Source: Jannaschia sp. Os4
GTDB lineage: Bacteria > Pseudomonadota > Alphaproteobacteria > Rhodobacterales > Rhodobacteraceae
Reading direction: 5' to 3'
Length of the DNA: 64,000 nucleotides
Assembly: GCF_016820245.1 (NCBI RefSeq)
Contig: NZ_JAFCAR010000002.1
Span: 106,526 to 170,525, forward strand
The position numbers and the translations under genes are program-made. This document shows positions 7,576 through 15,605 of the stretch, piece by piece (the stretch's first letter is position 1; the number at the start of each line of letters is the position of its first letter). The notes beneath the pieces are model-generated. The model ran no database searches and had not been told where the DNA came from. It was given only the letters and a program-made list of their open reading frames with translations.

Positions 7576-9189
7576 TCACGTCGTGGCGGGCACGTCCCCG
7601 TCGAGATAGGCGTGGCCCGAAGGCGGCAGGGTCAGCACCCCGTCCGACAGGTCCGCGTGGCGCGGCCCGGTCAGCGCCGCGTCGCCCACCGTCACGGCCT
7701 TCGCCTCGCTCGACAGGTTGAACAGGCAGGTCAGCGCCGCGCCGTCCTTCTCCCGCACGAAGCCGAGCAGCGGCTCGGGCAGGTCGAGGAAACGCGTCGT
7801 CCCCAGCCGGAGCACCTCCGACCCCTGCCGGAACGCGATCGCCGCGCGGTAGGCGTGCAGCACGGAGTCGTTCGACGCCTCCTGCGCGTCCACTGCGCGC
7901 GCCGCCTGCTCGGGGCGGACCGGCAGCCACGGCGTCCCCCCGGAGAACCCGGCGTGGTCGGCCCCGGCCTCCCACACCATCGGCGTCCGGCACCCGTCGC
8001 GGCCCTTGATCTCCGGCCAGAAGCGCAGCGCCTGCGGGTCCGTCAGCTCGCCATACTCCAGCTCGGTCTCGGTCTGCCCGACCTCCTCGCCCTGGTAGAT
8101 GCCCACCGACCCCTCGAAGGCCATCAGCATCGCCACCGCCTGCTTGGCCACCGCGTCCACGCTCTCGCCATGCGCCGCCCAGCGCGTCGCGTGCCGCACC
8201 ACGTCGTGGTTCGAGAACGACCACGACGGCCACCCGTCCGGCGCCAGCCGCCGGAACCCCTCGATCTGCTTGCGGAAGTGGGCGGCGGTGAAGTCCCAGC
8301 CCAGCATCTCGAAGCTGTAGGTCATGTGCAGGCGGCCCGGCTCGGTGTACTCGGCCATCAGCTCGATGGCCTTGTCCCCGTCGTCGCCCACCTCGCCCAT
8401 CAGCGCGCGGTCGTCGTACTCGTCCGTCATCGCCCGCATCCGCTCGAGGAAGGGGACGTTCTCCGGCTGGTTCTTGGAATGCACGTGGGTCTGGAACCCG
8501 TAGATCGTCATGGCCCGGTCCCGCTGCGCCTGCGGGGCGGGGGGGTCGGAGCGCAACCGCGCGTCGTGGAAGTAGTAGTTCACCGTGTCCAGCCGGAACC
8601 CGTCCACCCCCCGCTCCAGCCAGAAGCGCATGGTGTCGAGCATCGCGGCGCGGACCTCCGCGTTGTGGAAGTTCAGGTCCGGCTGCGACGCGAGGAAGTT
8701 GTGGAAGTAGTATTGCCGCCGCGCCGGCTCCCAGTCCCAAGCCGGTCCGCCGAAGATGCCCGCCCAGTTGTTCGGCGGGCTGCCGTCCTCCTGCGGGTCG
8801 GCCCAGACGTACCAGTCCGCCTTGGGGTTGTCGCGCGAGCGGCGCGACTCCTCGAACCACGGATGCCGGTCCGACGAGTGCGAGATCACCTGGTCGATCA
8901 CGACCTTCAGGCCCAGCCCGTGCGCCCGCGCCACGAGCGCGTCGAAGTCCGCCAGCGTGCCGAACAGCGGGTCCACGTCGCCGTAGTCGCTGACGTCGTA
9001 GCCCATGTCGTCCTGCGGGCTGGTGAAGAACGGCGACAGCCAGATGCCGTCCACCCCCAGCGAGGCCACGTGGTCCAGCCGCCGCGTGATCCCCGGCAGG
9101 TCGCCCACCCCGTCGCCCGTGCTGTCCTGGAACGAGCGCGGGTAGATCTGGTAGATCACCGCGCCCCGCCACCATTCGTCCGCCATCAC
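7576..9189 (-). CDS. Alpha-glucosidase, GH13 family
   Basis: Hydrolyses small alpha-glucosides such as maltose, maltodextrins or sucrose to glucose. The 537-residue protein is a complete GH13 enzyme of the oligo-1,6-glucosidase/alpha-glucosidase group: Y-Q-I-Y-P-R-S-F at 13-20, QPDLNF (169-174, in place of the commoner QPDLNW), GFRLDTV with nucleophile Asp201, MGEVGDD with acid/base Glu266, and FSNHDV with His328/Asp329. Residue 202, just after the nucleophile, is Thr; in this family Thr there goes with alpha-1,4 preference and Val with alpha-1,6. No signal peptide, so cytosolic. It is the first gene of the glycogen block and has a LacI-type operator upstream, implying induction by its sugar. 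An ATG also exists one codon downstream. Confidence 0.92.
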   Translation of the reverse strand: MMADEWWRGAVIYQIYPRSFQDSTGDGVGDLPGITRRLDHVASLGVDGIWLSPFFTSPQDDMGYDVSDYGDVDPLFGTLADFDALVARAHGLGLKVVIDQVISHSSDRHPWFEESRRSRDNPKADWYVWADPQEDGSPPNNWAGIFGGPAWDWEPARRQYYFHNFLASQPDLNFHNAEVRAAMLDTMRFWLERGVDGFRLDTVNYYFHDARLRSDPPAPQAQRDRAMTIYGFQTHVHSKNQPENVPFLERMRAMTDEYDDRALMGEVGDDGDKAIELMAEYTEPGRLHMTYSFEMLGWDFTAAHFRKQIEGFRRLAPDGWPSWSFSNHDVVRHATRWAAHGESVDAVAKQAVAMLMAFEGSVGIYQGEEVGQTETELEYGELTDPQALRFWPEIKGRDGCRTPMVWEAGADHAGFSGGTPWLPVRPEQAARAVDAQEASNDSVLHAYRAAIAFRQGSEVLRLGTTRFLDLPEPLLGFVREKDGAALTCLFNLSSEAKAVTVGDAALTGPRHADLSDGVLTLPPSGHAYLDGDVPATT

Positions 9190-9239
9190 CGCGCTCCTCG
9201 CTCCGCACCCGAAGCGCCCCTATCCCCGCGGGGTTCCCT

Positions 9240-9256
9240 CCGGAAGCGCTTTCAAG
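9240..9256 (-). promoter_or_regulatory. LacI-family operator upstream of the alpha-glucosidase gene
   Basis: Read on the minus strand, CTTGAAAGCGCTTCCGG is a near-perfect match to the LacI/GalR-family palindrome with central AAGCGCTT. It lies about 51 bases upstream of the alpha-glucosidase ATG, in the 80-base gap after dgcA. AglR-type LacI repressors control alpha-glucoside genes in alphaproteobacteria, so a role in sugar induction of this gene and perhaps glgP-glgB is likely. The regulator gene is not in the window. Confidence 0.6.
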
Positions 9257-9269
9257 CGAAACGTGACCT

Positions 9270-10286
9270 TCAGCCCCAGAGCGCCGCCTCCGGCACCGAC
9301 ACCGTCCCGTCCACCGCGACGATCCCCGGCGCCTCGTCCTCCGCCAGCCAGAGCGGCCCGTCCAAATCGACCGGATCGGCCCCGGCGGCCGCCGCCAGCA
9401 CCGCCCCCGGCGCCATCGCCAGCGACGAGCCCAGCATGCAGCCCACCATGACCGACAGCCCCGCCGCCCGCGCCGCCGCCGCGTCCACCAGCGCCCGCGT
9501 CAGCCCGCCGGTCTTGTCCAGCTTCAGGTGCACCGCGTCGTAGGCCCGCGCCAGCGCCGCCATGTCGGCGTCCTTGCGGCACGACTCGTCGGCGCAGAGC
9601 ACCAGCCCCTCCAGCGCCCCGTCGGCCCGCAGCCGCTCCAGCATCGGCTCGGACCCCTCCGGCACGGGCTGCTCCACCAAGTCGACCCGCGCCGCGCGGC
9701 AGGCGTCGAGCAGGTCGTCCAGCTGCCCCTCCGGCGTCCCCTCGTTGGAATCCGTCATCAGCCACGCCTCCGGCCGCGCGTCCCGCACCGCGCGGATGCG
9801 GTCGCCGTCGCGCCCGTCGCCTTGGCCCAGCTTCACCTTGATCGCGTCCGTCGGCAGGGTCCGGGCCGCGGCGGCCATCGCCGCCGGATGGTCGATCGAC
9901 AGCGTCAGCACCGAGCGCATCGCCCCCGGCGCGGGCACGCCCGCGATCTCCCAGACGCGCCGCCCCTCCAGCTCGGCCTGCAGGTCCCACAGCGCGCAGT
10001 CCAGCGCGTTGCGCGCGGCGCAGGGCGGCGCGGCGGCCAAGAGACCTGCCCGCGCCGTCTCCGGCCCCTGCCGCAGCGCGTCCGACAGCCAGCCCGCCAT
10101 CCCCTCGACCTGCGCGGCCACGCCCTCGGGCGTCTCGCCGTAGCGGGCGTAGGGCGCGCACTCCCCGCGCCCCGCCGCACCCTCCCATTCGACGCGGCAC
10201 CGCACGACCGGCTGCTCGGTCCGCGCGCCCCGCGCGATGGCGAAGGTCCGCGCCAGCGGCAGGCGGTGGACCGCGACGCTCAGCAT
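9270..10286 (-). CDS. dgcA: N-acetyl-D-glutamate racemase DgcA-like (enolase superfamily; Ala-Glu epimerase group)
   Basis: A 338-residue enolase-superfamily racemase of the L-Ala-D/L-Glu epimerase group. Visible active-site pieces: K150-x-K152 (general base pair), metal ligands Asp179 (LMTDSN), Glu205 (VEQP) and Asp233 (CADES), and the K255-L-D-K258 segment on the other face. In the described DgcN-DgcA route of D-glutamate breakdown, DgcA converts N-acetyl-D-glutamate to N-acetyl-L-glutamate. The ATG at 10286 overlaps the dgcN stop by 7 bases, so the two are probably translated together. Its place beside a DgcN gene favours DgcA over a dipeptide epimerase, though the sequence alone cannot exclude the latter. 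It is the last gene of the operon starting near 16.8 kb. Confidence 0.8.
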   Translation of the reverse strand: MLSVAVHRLPLARTFAIARGARTEQPVVRCRVEWEGAAGRGECAPYARYGETPEGVAAQVEGMAGWLSDALRQGPETARAGLLAAAPPCAARNALDCALWDLQAELEGRRVWEIAGVPAPGAMRSVLTLSIDHPAAMAAAARTLPTDAIKVKLGQGDGRDGDRIRAVRDARPEAWLMTDSNEGTPEGQLDDLLDACRAARVDLVEQPVPEGSEPMLERLRADGALEGLVLCADESCRKDADMAALARAYDAVHLKLDKTGGLTRALVDAAAARAAGLSVMVGCMLGSSLAMAPGAVLAAAAGADPVDLDGPLWLAEDEAPGIVAVDGTVSVPEAALWG

Positions 10287-11281
10287 CTCTGCAGCTCGGC
10301 CACGATGGCATCGACGCCGAAGCGCACCGGGTCCGTGGTCGGCAGCCCGTGCTCCGCCTCGATCCCGGCCAGCACCTCGCGCGCCTCCGCCTCCGACAGC
10401 GCGGCGGTGTTCACGCAGATGCCAGCGGGCGCGATGTCCGGGTTCGTCACCCGTCCCATCAGCACCGTGGCGTCGATTACCTGCCGGATCGTCGGCAGCG
10501 GCGCCTCGACGCCCCGCATGTGCGTCCGCGTCGGCTCGTGGCACACGACGAAGCGGTCCGGCTGCGCCCCGTGCAGCAGGCCCAGCGTCACCCCCGCGAA
10601 GGACGGGTGGAACAGCGAGCCCTGCCCCTCCACCACGTCCCAATGGTCGGGGTCCGCGTCGGGCGTCAGCCATTCGGCCGCGCCCGCGATGAAGTCGGCC
10701 GCCACCGCGTCCACGGCCACGCCCCGCTCCGCGATCAGGCGCCCGGTCTGGCCCGTCGCGCGGAAGTCCGCGTCCATCCCCGCCGCGCGCATCCCCTTCT
10801 CCAAGGCCAGCGCGGTGTACTTCTTGCCGACCGAGCAGTCGGTCCCCACGGCCAGCACCCGCTTGCCCGACCGCTTGGTCCCCTTGCCGGTGGCATAGAC
10901 CCGGTCGGGCAGGCGCAGGTCCGTGAGGTGCCGCCCCTGCCGGTCCGCGATCTCGCCGAGGTCGGCCACGTCGCGCAGGCGCACGTGCATCCCCGCCGCG
11001 ATGTCCAATCCCGCATCCAGCGCCCGGCGCAGGTCGTCGATCCACGCCTCCGGCAGCACCCCGCCCGCGTTGACCACGCCGACCACCAGCGTGCCGACGC
11101 CCGCCGCCACCGCCTCCTCCGGGGTCATGTCCGGCAGGTCCAGCCGCACCTGCGCCCCGTCGCGCCGCCATTGCGCCGCGCACCACTCGGGGCGCCAATC
11201 GAGCACGCCCTGCCCCATCTTCAGGGCCAGCTTGTCCGGCGCGTCGCCGAGATACAGCAGGTAGGGCTTCGTCAGGCTCAT
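10280..11281 (-). CDS. dgcN: D-glutamate N-acetyltransferase DgcN-like (DUF1611 family)
   Basis: A 333-residue DUF1611-family protein. DgcN of this family acetylates D-glutamate as the first step of a catabolic route completed by DgcA. The protein has an N-terminal Rossmann-like part (1-140) and a P-loop-like GTDCSVGKKYT at 146-156 starting the C-terminal NTPase-like domain, followed by the HDRF-like H-G-A-Q-P-D-R-F and H-E-P-T-R-T-H-M-R-G segments conserved in the family. A good ribosome site, GGAGG, precedes the ATG at 11281. It is preceded by the beta-lactamase-like gene and overlaps dgcA. Cytosolic. Function is by family and partner gene; older databases call such proteins hypothetical. 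Confidence 0.82.
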   Translation of the reverse strand: MSLTKPYLLYLGDAPDKLALKMGQGVLDWRPEWCAAQWRRDGAQVRLDLPDMTPEEAVAAGVGTLVVGVVNAGGVLPEAWIDDLRRALDAGLDIAAGMHVRLRDVADLGEIADRQGRHLTDLRLPDRVYATGKGTKRSGKRVLAVGTDCSVGKKYTALALEKGMRAAGMDADFRATGQTGRLIAERGVAVDAVAADFIAGAAEWLTPDADPDHWDVVEGQGSLFHPSFAGVTLGLLHGAQPDRFVVCHEPTRTHMRGVEAPLPTIRQVIDATVLMGRVTNPDIAPAGICVNTAALSEAEAREVLAGIEAEHGLPTTDPVRFGVDAIVAELQRC

Positions 11282-11333
11282 CGGATCCTCCGCGCGGGTC
11301 GCCCCCGCGTCCTGCGCCCGCCCCGCGCGGCGA

Positions 11334-12338
11334 TCAAGCGCCGTCCGCGACCACCGCGCGGGCGATTTCGTCCATCAGGCCGACGAGGTCGCCGAAATAT
11401 CCGCCCGAGCGCGCGGGCCGCGTCGGGTCCGAGGTGATGGCGACCGTCAGCCCGAGGTCCGGCACCACGGCCAGCACCTGCCCGCCATAGCCCCGCCCGT
11501 AGGCCGCGAAGCGTCCGCCCAGCCGGGTCAGGAACCAGCCGTAGCCGTAGGAGTCGCCCGACCACGGGGACCGCGCGCGCGCCTCCCACGAGGTCCGCAA
11601 CCACGCCGCCGGCACGACCCGCGCGCCGTCCCACGTGCCGCCCTGCCGCACCATCTCGCCCACGCGGGCGAGGGCGCGCGGCGTCAGCGCCATCTGGTTG
11701 CCCCCGAGGTAGCGCCCCTGCGGGTCGCGCTCCCAGCGCGGCAGGTCGATCCCCAGCGGCGCCGCAAGCCAGTCGGTGGCGAGGTCGTGCAGGTCCCGCC
11801 CCGTCGCCTCCGCCAGCACCGCGCCCAGCACGTGCCACGTCCCCGTCGAGTAGGTGAACCGCCCGCCCGGCGCGCCCGTGGGCTCGGCGTCCAGCACGTA
11901 GCCCACCCAGTCGTCGCTCCCGACCCACGCGCCGTAGTTCGGCCCCGAGGTCGAGGGCAGCCCCGTCCGCATCGACAGCAGGTGCCCGACCGTCAGGTCG
12001 TCGCGCGCGTCCCCCGCAGGCGCCCGGCCCAGCAGGGGCAGAACCCGCGCCTCCGGCCCCGCCAGATGCCCCCGCTCGATGGCGATCCCGGTCAGCAGCG
12101 CGAGCAGCGTCTTGGACACCGACTTCACGTTCGCCACTCGGGCAAGCCCCGGCCCGCGCGGCGCCGTCGCCAGCACCTCCGCCCCGTCCCGCATCACGAT
12201 CAGCGCGTGCAGTTGCTCCAGCCCCGCCGCCCGCGCCGCGACCCCCTCCAGCGCGGCCCCCTGCGCGCGGAGCAGGGAAGGCGCCACGACGGGCGCGGCG
12301 AGGAGCGGGGCGAGCAGGGCGCGGCGGGACAGGGTCAT
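11334..12338 (-). CDS. Serine beta-lactamase-like hydrolase, exported
   Basis: A 334-residue class C beta-lactamase/DD-peptidase fold protein. An N-terminal RR followed by a hydrophobic stretch ending A-Q-G (residues 5-27) looks like a Tat signal, so the enzyme is probably periplasmic. The nucleophile motif is S73-V-S-K76; the second motif is Y163-S-T, where the usual third residue is Asn; a Gly-rich G-R-G-Y-G-G stands where a H/K-x-G motif is expected. Such proteins include esterases, D-amino-acid amidases and D-aminopeptidases. Lying between the TRAP transporter genes and dgcN, it could release D-amino acids from peptides or cell-wall fragments for uptake; that is inference from context. 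Antibiotic resistance cannot be concluded. Confidence 0.8.
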   Translation of the reverse strand: MTLSRRALLAPLLAAPVVAPSLLRAQGAALEGVAARAAGLEQLHALIVMRDGAEVLATAPRGPGLARVANVKSVSKTLLALLTGIAIERGHLAGPEARVLPLLGRAPAGDARDDLTVGHLLSMRTGLPSTSGPNYGAWVGSDDWVGYVLDAEPTGAPGGRFTYSTGTWHVLGAVLAEATGRDLHDLATDWLAAPLGIDLPRWERDPQGRYLGGNQMALTPRALARVGEMVRQGGTWDGARVVPAAWLRTSWEARARSPWSGDSYGYGWFLTRLGGRFAAYGRGYGGQVLAVVPDLGLTVAITSDPTRPARSGGYFGDLVGLMDEIARAVVADGA

Positions 12339-12395
12339 CGCGGGGAGGTGGGGCCGGGGTCCCCGGATGGAAAGGACGCCCTCACGGTATCGTCA

Positions 12396-12445
12396 CCCCC
12401 CTTTCTTGGCGGAAATATCCCGGGGGTCCGGGGGCTGGCCCCCGG
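12396..12445 (+). repeat. Intergenic stem-loop repeat, copy 1
   Basis: One of four copies of a roughly 50-base element: CCCCCTTTCTTGG, then a GAAATATCCCGGGG segment, then a GC hairpin, here CCGGGGGC-TG-GCCCCCGG (12428-12445). It lies between dctM (stop 12455) and the beta-lactamase-like gene, inside the presumed operon. The hairpin is beside the dctM end but has no U-run. Confidence 0.8.
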
Positions 12446-12454
12446 CGCCCCCCG

Positions 12455-13759
12455 CTACCGCTGCCGGATCGTCTCCGGCAGCCACGTCGCCAGCTGCGGG
12501 AACGCCACGAGGATCACCACCATCAGCAGCATCAGCCCCACCATCGGCAGCGCGACGCGTGCGATGTAGCCGATGTCGTGCCGCGTCATCCCCTGCAGCA
12601 CGAAGAGGTTGAACCCGATGGGCGGCGTCACCTGCGCCATCTCCACGACGACGACCACGAAGATGCCGAACCAGATCAGGTCGATCCCCGCCTGCCGCAC
12701 CATCGGCTCGACGATGGCCATGGTCAGCACGACGGACGAGATGCCGTCGAGGAACATGCCGAGGATGATGTAGAACACCGTCAGCGCCGCGATCAGCGTG
12801 ATCGGCGACAGGCCCATCCCGTCGATCCACGCCGCCAGCGCGCGGGGCAGGCCGGTGAACCCCATCGAGAGCGACAGGAACGCCGCCCCCATCAGGATCA
12901 GCGCGATCATGGCGCTCGTCCGCGTCGCCCCCATCAGCGCCGTGGCGAAGGTCGTCCAGTTCAGCGACCCTTGCGCGAAGGCCAGCACCAGCGCCCCGAT
13001 CACGCCCACGGCGGCGGCTTCGGTCGCGGTGGCGTAGCCCAGATACATGGACCCGATCACGGCCGTCACCAGCAGCAGCACGGGGATCAGGAAGCGCGAC
13101 TCGGCCAGCGTCTCGCCCCAGCCCATGCGCGGCTCGGGCGCGGGCCGCTGGTCGGGCCGCACGTAGTGCCACCCCACGATGTAGAGCGCGAAGAGCGAGG
13201 CCAGCACGAGGCCGGGGATCACCCCCGCCATGAAGAGCTGCGTGATGCTCTCGTTGATCGACACCCCGTAGACGATCAGCGTCAGCGAGGGCGGGATCAT
13301 CAGGCCCAAGGTCGCCGCCCCCGCCAGCGTCCCGATGATCATCGGCTCGGGATAGCCGCGCCGCCGCAGTTCCGGGATCGACATCTTGCCCACCGTCGTC
13401 AGCGTCGCCGCCGACGACCCCGACACGGCCGCGAAGATCGTGCAGCCCGCGATGTTGGTGTGCAGCAGCCCGCCCGGCAGCCCGCGCAGCCACGGCGCCA
13501 GCCCCCGGAACATGTCCTCCGACAGCCGCGTGCGATACAGGATCTCGCCCATCCAGATGAACAAGGGCAGCGCCGTCAGCGTCCACGACGAGGACGCCGC
13601 CCAGATCATCGTCACCATCGCGTCGCCCGCCGGCCGCGTGGTGAACAGCTCCATCCCCACCCACGCCACGCCCATCAGCGCCAGCCCGACCCAGACGGAC
13701 CCGCCCAAGAGCGCGAACAGCACGAACAGGAACACCGCCGTCGCCATCAACTCGGTCAT
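12455..13759 (-). CDS. TRAP transporter large membrane subunit (DctM family)
   Basis: The 434-residue channel-forming subunit of a tripartite ATP-independent periplasmic transporter, taking up an organic or amino acid anion with sodium or protons. Many hydrophobic helices run the length of the protein; family segments include A-A-V-S-G-S-S-A-A-T near 110-120, G-A-A-T-L-G-L-M-I-P-P-S near 150 and E-M-A-Q-V-T-P-P-I-G-F-N-L-F-V near residue 375. Length is normal for DctM. Its ATG at 13759 overlaps the DctQ stop as ATGA. Substrate is not evident; the surrounding dgcN, dgcA and FAD dehydrogenase genes point to D-glutamate or a related acid. Confidence 0.93.
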   Translation of the reverse strand: MTELMATAVFLFVLFALLGGSVWVGLALMGVAWVGMELFTTRPAGDAMVTMIWAASSSWTLTALPLFIWMGEILYRTRLSEDMFRGLAPWLRGLPGGLLHTNIAGCTIFAAVSGSSAATLTTVGKMSIPELRRRGYPEPMIIGTLAGAATLGLMIPPSLTLIVYGVSINESITQLFMAGVIPGLVLASLFALYIVGWHYVRPDQRPAPEPRMGWGETLAESRFLIPVLLLVTAVIGSMYLGYATATEAAAVGVIGALVLAFAQGSLNWTTFATALMGATRTSAMIALILMGAAFLSLSMGFTGLPRALAAWIDGMGLSPITLIAALTVFYIILGMFLDGISSVVLTMAIVEPMVRQAGIDLIWFGIFVVVVVEMAQVTPPIGFNLFVLQGMTRHDIGYIARVALPMVGLMLLMVVILVAFPQLATWLPETIRQR

Positions 13760-14448
13760 TCCACCACCTCCCCGCGGATCGCCGTCTCGCGCGTGGCCAA
13801 GAGCCGCGTCAGCATGTCCCACAGGCACGCCGCCAGCAGGATCGCCCCCGCCGACATGGCCAGCTGCGGGATCCAGATCGGCGTGTAGACCCAGCCCTCC
13901 GCCGCCCCGATTCCCGCGAGGTCCAAGGAGAACAGCGCCACCACCCATTCCGGCAGGTAGTCCTGCCCCTGCGTCCGGTCGTTCAGCATCTCCGACAGGA
14001 TGTTCGCCTTCACCGCGAACCGCGCGAAGTAGGTGGCCGTGAGCGCGGCGATCCACGTCGCCACCGCGTCCAGCCCGTAGGTGAAGCGGGGGCTCGGCAC
14101 GTTCAGCAGGATGCCCACCCGGATATGCGCCCCCCGCGTCAGCGCGTGGGCCAAGGCGAAGAACGACGTCGCCGCCATCGCGTAGCCCGCGTAGTTCGTC
14201 GACCCCGAGAAGGTGATTCCCGCCCAGCGCGCGATCATCTGCGCCACGATCAGCCCGAGGATCGTCACCATCCCGCAGGCCGCCACCACGCCCGCGGCCA
14301 GGTAGACCCGGTCCAGCACCCGCCAGACGGGCCGCAGCGCGGCGGCCATCGGCCCCGGCGCCACCGCGCAGGCGACGGCCAAGAGCGTCGGCAGAACGAA
14401 TAGCCACGCCCACAGCGGCAGCCCCAGCCACGGTTGCCAGTCCCTCAT
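13756..14448 (-). CDS. TRAP transporter small membrane subunit (DctQ family)
   Basis: A 230-residue integral membrane protein that pairs with the DctM subunit. Hydrophobic helices lie near residues 12-32, 45-75, 85-105 and 125-145, with a final one near 195-215. It is somewhat longer than the usual 160-200 residues because of an extra N-terminal helix and an insertion near 150-190. It starts at an ATG (14448) after a 154-base gap with stem-loops downstream of dctP, and overlaps dctM by four bases. The weak DctQ sequence signature is supported by its position between DctP and DctM genes. Confidence 0.88.
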   Translation of the reverse strand: MRDWQPWLGLPLWAWLFVLPTLLAVACAVAPGPMAAALRPVWRVLDRVYLAAGVVAACGMVTILGLIVAQMIARWAGITFSGSTNYAGYAMAATSFFALAHALTRGAHIRVGILLNVPSPRFTYGLDAVATWIAALTATYFARFAVKANILSEMLNDRTQGQDYLPEWVVALFSLDLAGIGAAEGWVYTPIWIPQLAMSAGAILLAACLWDMLTRLLATRETAIRGEVVE

Positions 14449-14545
14449 GCGACCCCTCTCATGCGAACGCCCCGGCCCCCGGGCCGGAGCCTCCCTCGAA
14501 CCCCTGCGCCATCCTCGCGGAGCGGGAGGCGTCTGTCGATGGAGG

Positions 14546-14597
14546 CCCCGGCCCGCGGCCGGGGCGTGTGGTCCCGCGGCCCCGCATGGGGCCGCGG
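14546..14597 (-). terminator. Tandem stem-loops between dctP and dctQ
   Basis: CCCCGGCC-CGC-GGCCGGGG (14546-14564) and a perfect 10-base stem with GCAT loop (14574-14597) follow the dctP stop. A third weaker hairpin is near 14472-14487. No U-run is present. Structures at this place commonly stabilise or partly terminate transcripts so that the binding protein is made in excess over the membrane subunits. Confidence 0.45.
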
Positions 14598-14602
14598 ACC
14601 GG

Positions 14603-15574
14603 TCAGTTGCCCATGTACGCGTCCATGATCGCCTGTCCCGCCTCGCCCGTGTCGGCCAGCCACTGCTCCTGCATCGACGCGCCGATCTCCTGCAGCTGGT
14701 CCGCGAACGCGCCGCTGGCGTCCGTCACGGTCATGCCGTTCTTCTCCAGCTCCTCGAAGTAGAAGTTGGTCAGCTCCTCGGACTTGGCGCGGCACGCCTC
14801 GCCCGTCTCGGCGGCGGCCTGCTCCACGCCCGCGCGCACCTCGTCGGACAGCTCGTCCCACGCGCCCGCGTTCACCATGACGTAGTTGCGCGGCATCCAC
14901 GCGTTGACCTTGTAGTAGTGGGACAGGTGCTCCCACACCTTGCGGTCGTAGCCCGTCGCGCCCGACGAGATGAACGCCTCCGCCACGCCCGTCGCCAGCG
15001 CCTGGGACAGCTCGGCGGCCTCCACCTGCACCGGCACCATGCCCAGCGCCTCGGCGAAGGTCGCCGTCGCCGTGTTGTAGGAGCGGAACTTCACGCCCTG
15101 CGTGTCGTCCGACGACTCCACCGCCTTGTTGAAGTAGAAGCCCTGCCCCGGCCACGGACAGGTGTAGAGCACCACGAGGTTCTGCTCGCCCAGCACCTCC
15201 TCGACGGTCGGCTTGGCCGCCTGCCACAGCGCCTCGTTCTCGTCGAAGGAGGTCGCCACGAAGGGCACGTTGTCCCACGCGAGGATCGGATCCTCGTTGG
15301 CATGCGCCGACATCAGGCGCTCGCCGATCGGCACCTGCCCGGTCTGCACGGCGCGCTTGATCTCGCCGCCCCCGAACAGGCTGCCGCCCGGATGGACCGT
15401 GATGTCCAGCGCGCCGTCCGTGTACTCGCGCACCTTGTCCGCGAACTCGACGCCCATCTCCGAGTGGAAGTTGGAGGCCGAGTAGGCCATCGGCATGTCC
15501 CACGCGGTCGCGTGCCCGTCGGCCAGCGCGCCGGTCGCCACCATCGCCAGAGCGGCGGTCATCATCGTCTTCAT
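14603..15574 (-). CDS. TRAP transporter solute-binding protein (DctP family)
   Basis: The periplasmic receptor that captures the substrate for the DctQ-DctM membrane complex. The 323-residue protein has a Sec signal peptide (about 1-18, ending G-A-L-A before D-G-H). Typical DctP features follow: F-A-D-K-V-R-E-Y-T-D-G-A near 45, H-P-G-G-S-L-F-G near 61, V-Q-T-G-Q-V-P-I-G near 76 and K-F-R-S-Y-N-T near 167, where a conserved Arg usually binds the substrate carboxylate. GGGGAGAG precedes the ATG at 15574. It follows the FAD dehydrogenase gene by 31 bases. The carboxylate-binding Arg fits an acidic ligand; identity is inferred from neighbours as D-glutamate or similar. Confidence 0.93.
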   Translation of the reverse strand: MKTMMTAALAMVATGALADGHATAWDMPMAYSASNFHSEMGVEFADKVREYTDGALDITVHPGGSLFGGGEIKRAVQTGQVPIGERLMSAHANEDPILAWDNVPFVATSFDENEALWQAAKPTVEEVLGEQNLVVLYTCPWPGQGFYFNKAVESSDDTQGVKFRSYNTATATFAEALGMVPVQVEAAELSQALATGVAEAFISSGATGYDRKVWEHLSHYYKVNAWMPRNYVMVNAGAWDELSDEVRAGVEQAAAETGEACRAKSEELTNFYFEELEKNGMTVTDASGAFADQLQEIGASMQEQWLADTGEAGQAIMDAYMGN

Positions 15575-15605
15575 CGTTTCTCTCCCCGTCGGACTCGGTT
15601 CGGTC

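Noticed and set aside
4918..9543. Very long open frame on the plus strand opposite glgB, glgP and the alpha-glucosidase
   Set aside because: An antisense frame caused by high G+C at third codon positions; its translation is Arg/His/Pro/Val-rich with no domain, while the minus strand encodes well-recognised enzymes.
11334..12338. Antibiotic-resistance beta-lactamase
   Set aside because: The Y-x-N motif is altered and the context is D-amino-acid metabolism; the fold alone does not show resistance.
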